The notes below the pieces were generated by a model. That model saw nothing but the letters and a program-made list of their open reading frames with translations, made no database searches and was not told where the DNA came from. This document shows, one piece after another, positions 1-12,320 of a DNA stretch of 64,000 nt. The position numbers and the translations under genes are program-made. Origin of the DNA: Apostichopus japonicus (Eukaryota; Echinodermata; Holothuroidea; Aspidochirotida; Stichopodidae); NCBI RefSeq assembly GCF_037975245.1, contig NC_092570.1:10455001-10519000 (forward strand). Direction: 5' to 3'. Each line of letters opens with the position of its first letter. The first letter of the stretch is position 1.

Positions 1-1167
1 GGTCAAATTTTCTTGCCGTCCCCTTTTGGTCCCGAAAATCTATGTAGGGGAACTTTGTCCCACCCCTGACCCCAACCCTTCCTTTGTCTATACTACTGCC
101 ACAATGAATTCTTTAGATTTTTAACTAGAAATGTATTACAACAAAATGTTAAAGCTACGTATGAAATGAGCATTAGACCGTTTTACACTGTTTTCTGTAC
201 TAATCCAAAAATGGTGTTACTCCTGTCGACGATCGTTTCTGATTGGTCTACCGATTCTTATTTCATAACGCCTGATAAGTTCTTAAATTTGCAAGTGTGG
301 ATCATGAGTATATATCTCGTACATATTGCATCGTTGTTCGTTATAAACGGACTCTTTATTGGTACACCAATAGACACAATGTGCAATTCCTAATGTCAAT
401 AATAAATCTATTTAGAAAAAAGGTTCCATTTGTTTTCTATGTTTGCCATCTGAAATAGAAATATGAACATTGACAGGAAAAAGGAGTCACCCATTTAACG
501 CAGTGTTTATAGAAGCAATTGAACTTGATGAGACCACGTGATCATTATCACCAAACAAACCTCAAGTGAAAGCTATATCACACTTTTAAGCCAATCCGCG
601 ATGAAAGGTTGACGTGTGAATGCCGTGGTGGCCGATCGAATTCAATGATTAATACGAGATTTGTCCAATTTATTTCTGAGCGCAGTGTTAGGACAAACCT
701 GGTAGGTTCCGAAAAACGTTCGCTTGTCACAACCAAACAATACATTTTGCTCATTTAATGACAATAGGCCTACTGTCCCTACCACCGTTGTCCTAAGGCA
801 CGTTTCTAAAATTGCAATTGAATGTCAAACTCAAGTTTTGTATCTTAAAAGATGGTATAAACAACTTTAAAAGGTTTCTCAAGCTGAGAGCTAAGACACG
901 TCTCTGGATAAATGATGATAACTGTGTCATATTTGAGTGATGACGTCTTATCTGATGGTTTTGACAGCAGGGAACTTCTTTCAATATAGTTTGATTAAAT
1001 TTGAAATAAACATTTTTTTTTTGTGGTGTGTGACATGCTGAAAATTAAAAGCAATTAGATAATTACTGGAAGATGCGAAACCTTAAAGTCATTTCACTAT
1101 CTTCTGGAAGTTACTTAACTCAAAACAGCTTATGTAAAACACGTTCTATGGAGGGACTTGATTCTTA
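1..1167. other. No supported gene
   Basis: AT-rich sequence with two short unsupported frames (166-393 plus, 793-984 minus). The first 75 bp (GGTCCCGAAAATCTATG, CCCACCCCTGACCCC) look like the edge of a dispersed repeat. Confidence 0.6.
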
Positions 1168-2050
1168 CACGATACATGATACACTATACACGATACACTA
1201 CACACTAAATACTACACACTATACACGATATACGATACACTATACACGATACACTACACACTATACACTATACACGATACACTACACCCGATACACTACA
1301 CACTAAATACTACACACTATGCACGATATACGATACACTATACACGATACACTACACACTATACACGATACAACATACAGTACACACTATACTCGATACA
1401 ATATACAGTACACACTAAACACGATACACTATACACTACACACTATACACTACACCCGATACACTATACACGATACATGATACATACACTACACACTATA
1501 CACTCCATATACACTATACACTATTCACGATACACTATACACGATACACTATACACGATACACTATACAATATACACTATACAATATACACGATACACTA
1601 TACATGATACACGATACACTATACACTATACACGATACACTATTCACGATACACTATACACGATACACTATTCACGATACACTATACAATATACACTATA
1701 CAATATACACGATACACTATACATGATACACGATACACTACACACTATACACTATACACGATACACTATTCACGATACACTATTCACGATACACTATACA
1801 CTATTCATGATGCACTATACACGATACACTATTCACGATGCACTATACACGATACACTATTCACGATACACTATACAATATACACTATACAATATACAAT
1901 ATACACGATACACTATACATGATACACGATACACTATACACGATACACTATTCACGATACACTATACACGATACACTATTCACGATACACTATACACGAT
2001 ACACTATTCACGATACACTATACACTATACATGATACACGATACACGATT
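1168..2050. repeat. TACACGATACACTA-type tandem array
   Basis: About 880 bp of interleaved CGATACACTA, TACACTATACAC, CACTATTCACGATA and TATACAATATACAC variants, with higher-order duplications (for example, the ATACAATATACACTATACAAT block recurs at about 1562, 1682 and 1870). The open frames (YTIHYT-like) are repeat artefacts. Confidence 0.95.
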
Positions 2051-4029
2051 TGTTTCATGATGAACAGCTGTTATCAGTTCTGCTCCTTTTCGGAAAACAT
2101 AATGATCATAATTTTGTATATACTAGGCCAATGAAGAGAAATATGGTGACGGAAAATCCTTCTTGATCCAGGAAACAGTAGCGAGATAATGTATCCATCA
2201 ACGGTCGACACTGACTATCATGTGTGAAAATTAAAACGTGCGTCTGTGCGTGATACAATCTATTTGACGATAGGAAAGATACAGCTTTATGATATAAACA
2301 TGGCTCTGGAGTAGTAACTCCCTGTTGAAGTTCTCAGCAGTGTTATTACCTGTCACCCCTTTTCCCTTCCCCCAGCTTGGTTAACCTTTAAGCTCTTTAT
2401 CGACTATAACATATCGTTGGAAATGTTACAGCTCAGTGTTAATTATAACACAGTCCTTTTAATTTCTAGTTCACACAAACCATTGTTAGTTGGAGATCTT
2501 TTCTCAATAGGCGAGCCTTACATGGCAATAAAGTCTAATGGCATTTTACATTACTTGTTTTACTGCATATTATCTGATTATCTGTTCATGTACTTGATTC
2601 AATACTGATTACCTTTAGGGTTTTAAAATCCATCATCAATTTTACAGTTGCTCTAAGGAATTCATTCGACGTCGCTATCATCCTCATTCTACATTAATTA
2701 ACAGAATCTATTATCAAACTAATTGAGTATGCTATTTTCTCTGTCGTGAAACGTTTATATAACAGTACATCGATTTAAAGCTTACTCAATAACTCAAGTT
2801 ACATTATACACTCCCGTAGGAATTGATTTGCATATCAAAAGAAAATCAAACACTATTACAAAGTAGTTATATCCTCGAGCCGCCACATCTGATTAACTGG
2901 TCAAACAGAAGCAGTAATCTGACGCTGTATTGCCAATTGACCGTCGCAGATGTGATTATCATAGTGATTGTAGGGATTATAGTGATTGTAGGGATTATAG
3001 TGAGTCACTGCCGTATCGGCTAAAGGCTGGTTAAGAACTTGTTAACTTCATGAGAGGCATTTCTTAGAATTGAGTGGTAAATGATTGCGAACACGTCTCA
3101 TTAAAACATGACAGAACATAATCAATTTGAAATTAAACTCTATAGAGAAATGTGTTAAATGTTTGCAGTATTTCTAATCATTTAAATAAACACTTTACGT
3201 CACTTTGCAAAATGGCGGACTGAATCATGGAATGGTGCAGCATAGTATTCATCTGAGCAGTTATGCTTATTTCTAGTATCTAATCAGTTTTCATATATTT
3301 ACTTTAATAGTTTCGTGGCATTTGTTTTCTTTCTTGTTTTGTCTTTTGCTGACTTTTTCATATCATCGGAAGTCAAGATCAATATCGAGCGGGGATTAAA
3401 TTTCTTGAAAGCTTTCCACAAGGCTATTTCTGGTTTTATGGAGTTTTGTCATGGAGAACATCAACCGATTAACAGCGTGGAAGGACAGGAGGCATAAAAT
3501 TATACTTGCCAGTGATTTTTAATATATATAATGGCAAGACTTGATACATGATTTCACCTCCACGAGTAATTGTCAACAATGTTACATACGGTTCGTGATA
3601 AGTACTGGAATGTCTTAATTTAAACATCACGATTACAACAAATTAGAAAAGTAAATCTAAAATAAAAAAATATTAAGTTCATATCTAGTACATCTAGTCA
3701 TGATTCGTGTACGTAGTTTATACGTGATATAATACTGATAAACAAAGCATATACTGTCTTTCATATAGGGAGGTGACAAGTGGTTGTTAATGCCGTTACC
3801 CGCAATGTACATGAGTATATGGTGTATGATTATAATTGTACTGCGTGAGTACAACATGTAAAGGGAATAACACTGCCAGTGGTAAAATACGGTAATGTTT
3901 AAATTTCTCGATGATAGAATTTATACGATAGCTGGTTAACAGTCCAAAGAATTAACCAGTTAACCATCAATTTATTTCAAAGCCCAGGGTTCCAGGGATA
4001 TGAAGCGTCCGGAAGCTGTAACATTTTTT
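2051..4029. other. No supported gene
   Basis: AT-rich, short frames only. Contains a two-unit 20-bp repeat (ATAGTGATTGTAGGGATT) at about 2960-3000. Confidence 0.6.
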
Positions 4030-4600
4030 AGATATTGTGATGCCGTTGGTCATCATATATGTCGCCCTCTATTTGTCGTAGGCTACATTACGTAATAATT
4101 ACAGGTCACGTGATGTCTGCTCACCAGCTCAGCTGAAGCAGACCTCAAGAATTGTGACCAGTCTTCGCTCCCGATCTGAATCGTTCGGTTCGGTAGTAGC
4201 CCTGGCTCCGACCATTGTGGTCGTACTTGTATCTGTCTTGTATTCGTCTTTTATACACTTTTGTACGTATCGTTATAGGACTCTACTTCGGTATTGAGAC
4301 CTCGTTTGTGACCATTATCGTTAAGTGCATGTTTTCTACCTATTATTGAGGGCTTCGTGCCGATGTATTGTTTGTACCGTGGCTGGTTATAGTAATAGAT
4401 TGCGAAATCTACACATCGCTTGTTCTTTACTCGTTTATCTATGTGTTATATCTTTTGCATGTAATAGCGAGATTTAAGGCTCGTCGTTACTAACATACAA
4501 CCATCCAAGCCGCATTTGTTTCCATACCACCACCAGTCCTCAGCAGGGAATATTTGGACGCCCCAGAATCTTAGACTGAGTTAGCGTTACAATATATTGA
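4030..4600. other. Higher-complexity block, possible dispersed repeat or solo LTR
   Basis: This block is less AT-rich than its surroundings (GTCTTCGCTCCCGATCTGAA, TTTGGACGCCCCAGAATC) and lacks a long frame. It begins near TGTGATGCC and ends near GCGTTACA, a possible TG...CA boundary pair, but no clean target duplication supports an LTR call. Confidence 0.25.
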
Positions 4601-4845
4601 TCCCCCATAGTGGTTTTAAAGCCCAAAAACACATTGAAGAAAAAGGAATTGAATCTGGAGTTCAAAGGAAGTTCCCTAATTTAGATAGATCCTTGGAAGT
4701 TCAGCTTCACCTGTTTCCTATTTCTTGTTTTCTTGTAGCGACTATTTCATAGTTTGTCTCTTTTGAAGTTGAAAATTGTTTTCAGAAAAAGGGAAATACC
4801 GCTAAATTCAGAACATTGAACACAGTGTATATGTTCACTGTTCTG

Positions 4846-4889
4846 GATTTTCTATATACATATATATATATATATGTATATAGAAAATC
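4846..4889. repeat. 44-bp perfect palindrome
   Basis: GATTTTCTATATAC, a central (AT)8, then GTATATAGAAAATC is exactly self-complementary, followed by a further TA-rich stretch to about 4910. Confidence 0.95.
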
Positions 4890-6854
4890 TATATATAAGT
4901 ATATATATATAACAATACCCTCGGATGAGTGTTGAATATCAATAATTAAAATCTGGTATACAGGTAATTTTTGTTGTTTGCTCAAATTGCGTTTAACACT
5001 ACATTTTCTACTTATTTAAATAGAGTCTGTTGATTAATTTCTTAACAACCGTTTCATAGTTTCTAGGAGTTACATTTGCACTTCTGACAGTGGGATCAAT
5101 CTTCCTTTTTTTCCCCCTTTTTTTCGAACAATCAAATGAATCTTGCAGGGAAACTATCACGTCTTGTTAAGATCGCATTCAGTGATCAGGAAATTAAAAG
5201 GCAGTCTATGTTTACTTATACCTCACAAAGAGCCTACATTAATGAAGCCAAAGGTTGGGTGTATACATTGGAAGGTTTAAAAAAAAAGAAGGTTTGATCA
5301 AACAATATATTGAACACAGTCGGTCCTGCTTTGTATAGGTCTCTATGACTTAGGACAGTTGCGTCTACAGACTGTATCTAGACTGTATACTGTACTAGAT
5401 CACCAAATAAGGTAAACATCGTTATTAATATCTCACGAATAGGCTATAATGGACTTGAATGTATCGGGAAGTTTAATCGATAAGTTTACCAATTGTTAAC
5501 ACGGCAGCTATTTTCAATTAGTAGGCCCTGTTTCTAGTTACCACGGTTGCTTCGTGTTGTACTTTTAGAATATATTACTCATACGGAAAGTCGAAAACGT
5601 CATCAAACGTATGAAATGGAAAGCCTCCTTCTTCCTAAATTGTTTTTATATCTGTTATACCAATTGCTACATATATATATATATTTATTTATTTATTTAT
5701 TTATAAATGTATGGCCAAAGTATCGGATATTCTATATAAAACGAGATCAAGAGTGGCAGGCCCTCATATTGACTCAGTGTATTTTGGGAATTTGTTATGC
5801 GTTCTAGGAGAGAGATCTTCTTTATAGTTAGAAAATCCAATTGGTTCGCAATATCAAATACAAAATATTGTAGGTTAACATTAAATACATGCAACTACTG
5901 TTTGTTTTCACTCCATTTACCACGAGTTAATCTTACAAGACACGAATCACCGGATAATATATACGGTACCTAAAAACACTTTATTTCATAGTTATTACTT
6001 TTTTAAAAGCTTGGATACGAAACGGTAGCAATCAACCGATAAATTTCCATTTGATCAAACATCTCATCAACTTGAAATTATAGGAAGTATTCAAGACCTT
6101 TTTAATGACTAAATAGCTGAATGTAAACGTATGATTGGTAAAGATGCTATCTGTTGTATCAATATTACCATAAGTCATATGAAGTTGTTTGTGTTATTAG
6201 GGTTATTTCTTTATTATTGTAACGAGATTGCCATGATAATGAGTGATGCCATCATGAGCATGAAACCTATACTCTTTGTACTGAATAGCCAAGTGTGATA
6301 TGAAAATGTTGATATGCCGTATAGATCTAGAGTCAAAGACATAAGCTCATGATACCTAAAAGCTACCAACTAGAGTCCTTTTAGAAAGTTTCAACAGAAA
6401 AAAAGTCGTTGTACTTTCTTTTCGTTTGGCTCGTGACGTTATCAGTGTAAACTCACGCAACGAGTGGAAAACTGAGTTTGATAAACAAATTTGTTGAAAT
6501 GTTACACTTTGAGCTTTTTTGCACATCGTTATATGAAGTATTTGATAAATATTATTTTTAGAACTGCTAAGAAAAACATTATGTGTGCTAATATACACAA
6601 GCTACATTTGATAGTATCTTTTAGTATGTAAAGTGTTTGTCCTTTATTCAGATGCTCTATAAACAGTAGATCGCTCTGCACCAGCCTTTAATCTGGCCAA
6701 GTGCAGTATCTATTATTTCAAAAGGATTCGTGATACTAACTGGACGTAACACCGTCATCATTACATGGTGACAGTCTCAATATCATTGCACATGGCTTGA
6801 GATTAGATTATCGTGGGTGGCTTTCCTGGAAAAGTACGTCTGATCTTAACGTTA
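4890..6854. other. No supported gene
   Basis: AT-rich with a small (TA) and (TTTA) stretch near 5671-5705; nothing gene-like was recognised. Confidence 0.6.
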
Positions 6855-7818
6855 CTCTTCATACACTAGACTGATATGGTGGAACTGTTCATACACTAGA
6901 CTGATATGATAGAACTCTTCATATACCACACTATTATGGTGGAACTCTTCATACACTAGACTGATATGGTAGAACTCTTCATAAACCACACTATTATGGT
7001 GGAACTCTTCATACACTAGACTGATATGGTAGAACTCTTCATAAACCACACTATTATGGTGGAACTCTTCATACACTAGACTGATATGATAGAAGATAGA
7101 ACTCTTCATACACCAGACTGATATGGTAGAACTCTTCATATACCACACTATTATGGTGGAACTCTTCATACACTAGACTGATATGGTAGAACTCTTCATA
7201 AACCACACTATTATGGTGGAACTCTTCATACACTAGACTGATATGATAGAAGATATATAGAACTCTTCATACACCAGACTGATATGGTAGAACTCTTCAT
7301 ACACTAGACTGATATGGTAGAACTCTTCATACACTAGACTGATATGATAGAAGATAGAACTCTTCATACACCAGACTGATATGGTAGAACTCTTCATACA
7401 CTAGACTGATATGGTAGAACTCTTCATACACTAGACTGATATGGTGGAACTCTTCATACACCACACTATTATGGTGGAACTCTTCATATACCAGACTCAT
7501 ATGGTAGAACTCTTCATATACCACACTATTATGGTGGAACTTTCCATACACTAGACTGATATGGTGGAACTCTTCATATACCACACTATTATGGTGGAAC
7601 TTTCCATACACTAGACTGATATGATAGAAGATAGAACTCTTCATACACCAGACTGATATGGTGGAACTCTCCATACACCAGACTGATATGGTGGAACTCT
7701 TCATACACTAGACTCATATGGTGGAACTCTTCATACACTAGACTGTTATGATAGAGCTCTTCATACACTAGACTGATATGGTAGAACTCTTCATAAACCA
7801 GACTGATATGGTGGAACG
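6855..7818. repeat. 30-bp minisatellite, ~32 units
   Basis: Units like GAACTCTTCATACACTAGAC plus TGATATGGTA repeat, with an alternating variant (ACCACACTATTATGGTG) giving a 60-bp higher-order unit and a few 36-bp units. Since 30 is a multiple of three, one minus-strand frame stays open for long runs as EEFHHISLVY decapeptides; there is no other sign that it is a gene. Confidence 0.95.
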
Positions 7819-10209
7819 ATAATATCAATTCCTTCATCGACAAATCAATGAAAAAATTACAGTAAAACTGGTTTAACATATTAATGTGGGATCAACCTCG
7901 ACATGCAGGGCAGCATTTCGGTACTCTTTAAAATTATATTCTGTCGGTTGAGCATCCACCTACCCCCCCCCCACCCCCGCAATTGCGCAGGTGTAAATTT
8001 CCCTCAAATACACAATTGGCTGGAGTCTTTAGCAAGTCAAAAATTCGACATCACTCAGTCACGCGTACTCCAAGTAACTATAGTAAAGTCTTGATAACCA
8101 ATACTTGAAAGATTAGATTCTTAAAACTAATACAAAAGTCATCGCTAAAAGATCTGGGGTTGTCTGGTTTTCTTGGGGGTGGGTGGGGGGTGGAAGAAGT
8201 CCGAGACATTTTCCATCCAATTTTGTAAGTCGCTGAGCTGTTTTTTGATTGTTTTGTTGAAAGAGCTGTCATAAATATAACAATTAAATACATGTACATA
8301 CGTTGAAACTGTTTTTACATATGAAAACAATTGTGCTGCCCTGTATTATATTGCGCTCATAATTGCGATCACTTGCTTTCAGTCAATTATGCATAAAATT
8401 AGGACATTGTTTGCAATATAAAAATGGTGTTACTGTTATTTGTTACAACAAGGTATGGTATTTATAGCGTAGTCCACCTGAGTGTGATCATAAATCTTGT
8501 CCAGAGTTTTATACGAAAATTAGACTATAGGCCTATACAATCTTGATAATTTATGGTATTTGCTTGAAAGGTGACAGACTACCTTGATATATACGAGATC
8601 TCTTCCCGGTGATTGCTGCAAGATATTTGATGTACTCAAATGAATAAAAAACAGGCAAATTACTCTAAGCCGAGACCACTTGTAATGAGCAAATAATGCC
8701 TTAAATTATTTACCCTATACTCAATTAAAGAAGATACAATAAAGTGGTAGGCTTTAAATGTCAGCTGAATGAGGTGTATAATATTGTAAATTATGCTATG
8801 TAGGTTGTTTCTAGATCTCATGTCGTTGTCATGGAGCCGTTTAACTCTTAAAGGGAGTTTATACTTGTCGACGGTATATACAAAACTATACTGAATAAAA
8901 CAAGTTTATTCTACGTAGAACGAAAATGTATTATAATAAGTCCACAAACTTTCACTTACTAGCAGTCAAGTTGACTTGCAATCAATAACATAAATTAAAA
9001 TGGTAACGTTATCGACGAGGAACAATGAGTTAGTTACAAGGAACATTGAGTAAGTTACAAAGGTAGTACACAGTCGCATGAATGTACATAGCAGTTATTT
9101 CCAATTCGTTTTGAACCTAATTACTCAGCGAAAATGATTGAGCATCAATGTCTACTTGAGTCTGACTTCACATTACGTGGACTTGGTTCTCCTCAATGCC
9201 CCCTCCCTTCCCTACCCCATCTATCATTGGCCACGGAGTACAAAATTCCTGAATTAATGGTTCTATGCATTCAAATTTATGGGAGGCCTACCATTTAAGA
9301 ATTAATATTTAACAAGGCACTTAAACAATTAATGTAGTTGGTTGGATTCATGACATATTCCATCCAGTTACTGCATCACTGATTCAACAATCATGACAAT
9401 AATAGCAAATTCTTATAAGCTAAGAATAAGCTATAGTCTGCATATACCTCCAACATGAAAGCGGAAAGATTTATCGACTTTTTAAGAAGCTGTTGTGACA
9501 TTAACATGCAAGAAACGAGAAGTTGTATTGCAAACTCAACTAGTTGTATGAAAGCAGGACTGTTGAAATGAAAATGTTGATTATTCTATATATGTTATAT
9601 GCCTGTGAATCCACTGAAAATGTATGTTTATGCTCTCTCTTTATATAATGGTTTCCATGATATTCACTTGTTTATTAGTTTTCATGGCTGCAATGCACCG
9701 TAATACATATCATTGATTGTAATTATCACTGGTAATAATTGAAGTGAACTTGAACCATACAGGTGAAATTGTTGCCAAGTGATGTATGCAGTTAACTATA
9801 CCAATGAATGTGTTTTACTCATTTGGTGATGCATTTCAACTAAGAAGTTTCAAATTGGAATCAAATTTTGGTAATAGAACAATACAAACAAATTTATGAC
9901 AATGTAAACTAAGACATCTCACATATTCTCTTTTTTCAACTTTGTTAAAAAAAGGTGTCAACTTCATATGTCACTATATTGTCAACTTTTTGGAGAAATT
10001 TAATCAAACTTTGCCTTGGATGCTTAAACATGTTCCCCTTTGCATCAGACATAAAAATCTTTACCTCAGGAATCAAGTGTAACTGATTTTGAAACAAGTC
10101 ATGTATAAGATGGGGCACGTTTGAATTTATTTTTTTCTTCAAACCTCTGAGAAGGCACTTAAGCTTGTTTCCCCTCCACCACCCTCCCCCCCCCCCCGGT
10201 TCTGTCGCC
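7819..10209. other. No supported gene
   Basis: AT-rich. C- or G-runs at 7965-7978 and 8174-8190 probably belong to old transposon ends. No ORF with family evidence. Confidence 0.6.
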
Positions 10210-10217
10210 CTTGTTAG

Positions 10218-11269
10218 CAGTGGCGTCGCCAAGGGGGGGGCCAGGGGGGCACGTGCCCCCCTGGAAAACCTAGTGCCCCCCGAGTGCCCCCCCCCCGAGT
10301 GCCCCCCCCATCTGAGATTTGGGTTGGTAAAAAAAATATATATATTTTGTTATATTCAACTCCATGATCATCTGAGTTGGTTTTTCATAAGGACAAAGAA
10401 GCACAGTAATTCGTATTTTCTTCAAATGAGCTGCGAAAAAATGAAAAAGTTTATCCTTGACCGTCGGGTATCGAAGTCGTAACCCGCGCCATCACAACAG
10501 GTGTCGATATTTACATTGAATGTGTCAGTGCCCACGCCATACCAGCGGCTATACACGTCCGCTTCGCGAGCTACATGACTGTGAGAAGGGAGGGTACTGC
10601 GGTATGTTGCCTTGGTCTGAGGTTGACAGTTTAGGAGCTGACGAAATGTGAGAATGTGAGGGTTCGCAGGCACCATACTTGCCTATATTTGTGGACCCAT
10701 ATATTAACCCTGTTGTGTAGGGGGTGCAGAGGTCATTTGAGGTCAGATGCTTGTAGGAACAAATGGCGAATGTTCACACCTGCATACTGAGCCATACTCG
10801 ATGTGTGATCAAACTTTGGATTGCATGGTGTGATCCCTGATAGGAGCCAATAACGATGCTGGAACCTGTTACATCTTAATAGATAATGGGAGAAAACGAG
10901 GACAAGAAAGGAGTCGGGGTCATGCACACATTAATGCAACAAATGTAGGTTCTATTGATAGGGTTAGGCATAATTTCGACAGCATGTGGTTCATATCCTC
11001 TGCAAAATTCTGCGCGTTGTTAAAATCATTACCTCAAAAATAGCAATTTCTGGAGATATCTTCAGATCGAATTTAGCATCAAATGTGGCACCATCTTGCA
11101 TCTAGCCCATCCTCCGTATGCGAAAAATTTTCCAATGGGGAGGGGGCACCCCTCCCCTTAGACCCCTCCCCCAGGACGGCGATCCGTATCCACCTAAGTG
11201 CCCCCCCCCCCATCAAATGCTGGTGCCCCCCTGTGCCCCCTCAGACTGAAAAGTCTGGTGACGCCACTG
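10218..11269. mobile_element. Non-autonomous DNA transposon with 8-bp target duplication
   Basis: The element begins CAGTGGCGTCGCCA and ends TGGTGACGCCACTG, terminal inverted repeats of about 15 bp. It is flanked by exact 8-bp direct repeats, CTTGTTAG (10210-10217 and 11270-11277). Subterminal parts are C/G-homopolymer rich (GTGCCCCCC blocks). No transposase frame is seen over its 1,052 bp. An 8-bp duplication is typical of hAT and P superfamilies; I do not assign it further. Confidence 0.85.
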
Positions 11270-12228
11270 CTTGTTAGTGGTCTATGAAATATGAATTAAC
11301 TGTTATGCCCAGATCATTATTTATCCTAAACATCATTGAATCCTCTAAAATATCATTTAATACTTCATCAGCAATATAACTAAGTGATTGTTAGACGAAC
11401 TATTTGTCTAGTTTCATATTTGTTTACCGCCATATTTTGACATTTTATACTTTTCAGGACCGACATGTGTGTATATGGAGACGAATGTCATGTTGGGGTT
11501 ATAAGGAGTCTCCCCAGAAAATAATAAAATATTTGACATCAAATGGTGCATTTTAGGCTCTATAGAGTAGAAATTAGTCTTTAATTAGATCTAAATGCAC
11601 GGTTGTGCTGACAAACAAAGTGGAGGGGCTGCCTAAATAAATATATATCTTACCGCTTTTGCTGAAATTTTGACCGTAAGAAAACTAAACGTTTCATGTT
11701 CCTGGTCTTTTGTGTTATACATTCAACTACTGTATGGCCTACTATTGTTGAACTAAGGATGTAAAAACCCTCCTCCTCCACCCCCCCCCCCCCCGAAATA
11801 CCTGGGCCGTATACCACGATTTTACAAGGAGGGAGTGTGTTGGGGGAGGGGGTTGTAGATGCAAGCAAGTTCTGGAAGTTGTACCAGTAGTCGAGGAATT
11901 CATTTGTTTTTTTCTCTTTGATTCTCACAATAGGCATAACCCTGTGGGATAGTCTCTATATGAGTACGGTCTTAGTGGTACGTCACTTCTCTGTTCATTA
12001 AATATATTAATATACTACTAAAAATAATAATCAGCGGTTATTTTTACGACGCTTAAACCACCACAAATTTGAGAGAAACCCACAAGGGCTTATGGATTAC
12101 AACTTACACGTCGGGTGGCTTCCAATTCAACAATTTAACTCAAATGTTAGAATCCTTTCAATTTAGAAAGTCATTTTAGATGGAAAAACCGTAGATTGCT
12201 TTTGGATGAAATAACCCACCTTACTATG

Positions 12229-12320
12229 ATCCGGCCGGGTATCGAACCCGGAACCTCCCAATTGCCGCAGCATCATTGCTTCAAATTCCACCGCCCATAT
12301 CCACTCGGCCACAGCACCGG
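12229..12320 (-). repeat. tRNA-derived SINE head (Leu/Ser-like)
   Basis: The minus strand contains a good A box (TGGCCGAGTGG, 12301-12311) and a B box within a perfect T-arm (CCGGG-TTCGATA-CCCGG, 12235-12251), about 90 nt overall like a long-variable-arm tRNA. The acceptor and anticodon stems do not pair, so it is not a working tRNA; a tRNA-derived SINE is the best reading. Confidence 0.7.

Noticed and set aside
1477..2134. Long plus-strand frames (YTIHYT-like)
   Set aside because: Produced by the tandem array in several frames alike; no coding bias.
4030..4600. Solo LTR of a Ty3/gypsy-type element
   Set aside because: Possible TG...CA ends but no clear target duplication or second LTR, so kept only as an unclassified block.
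12229..12320. Functional tRNA-Leu/Ser gene
   Set aside because: A and B boxes are good, but acceptor and anticodon stems do not pair.
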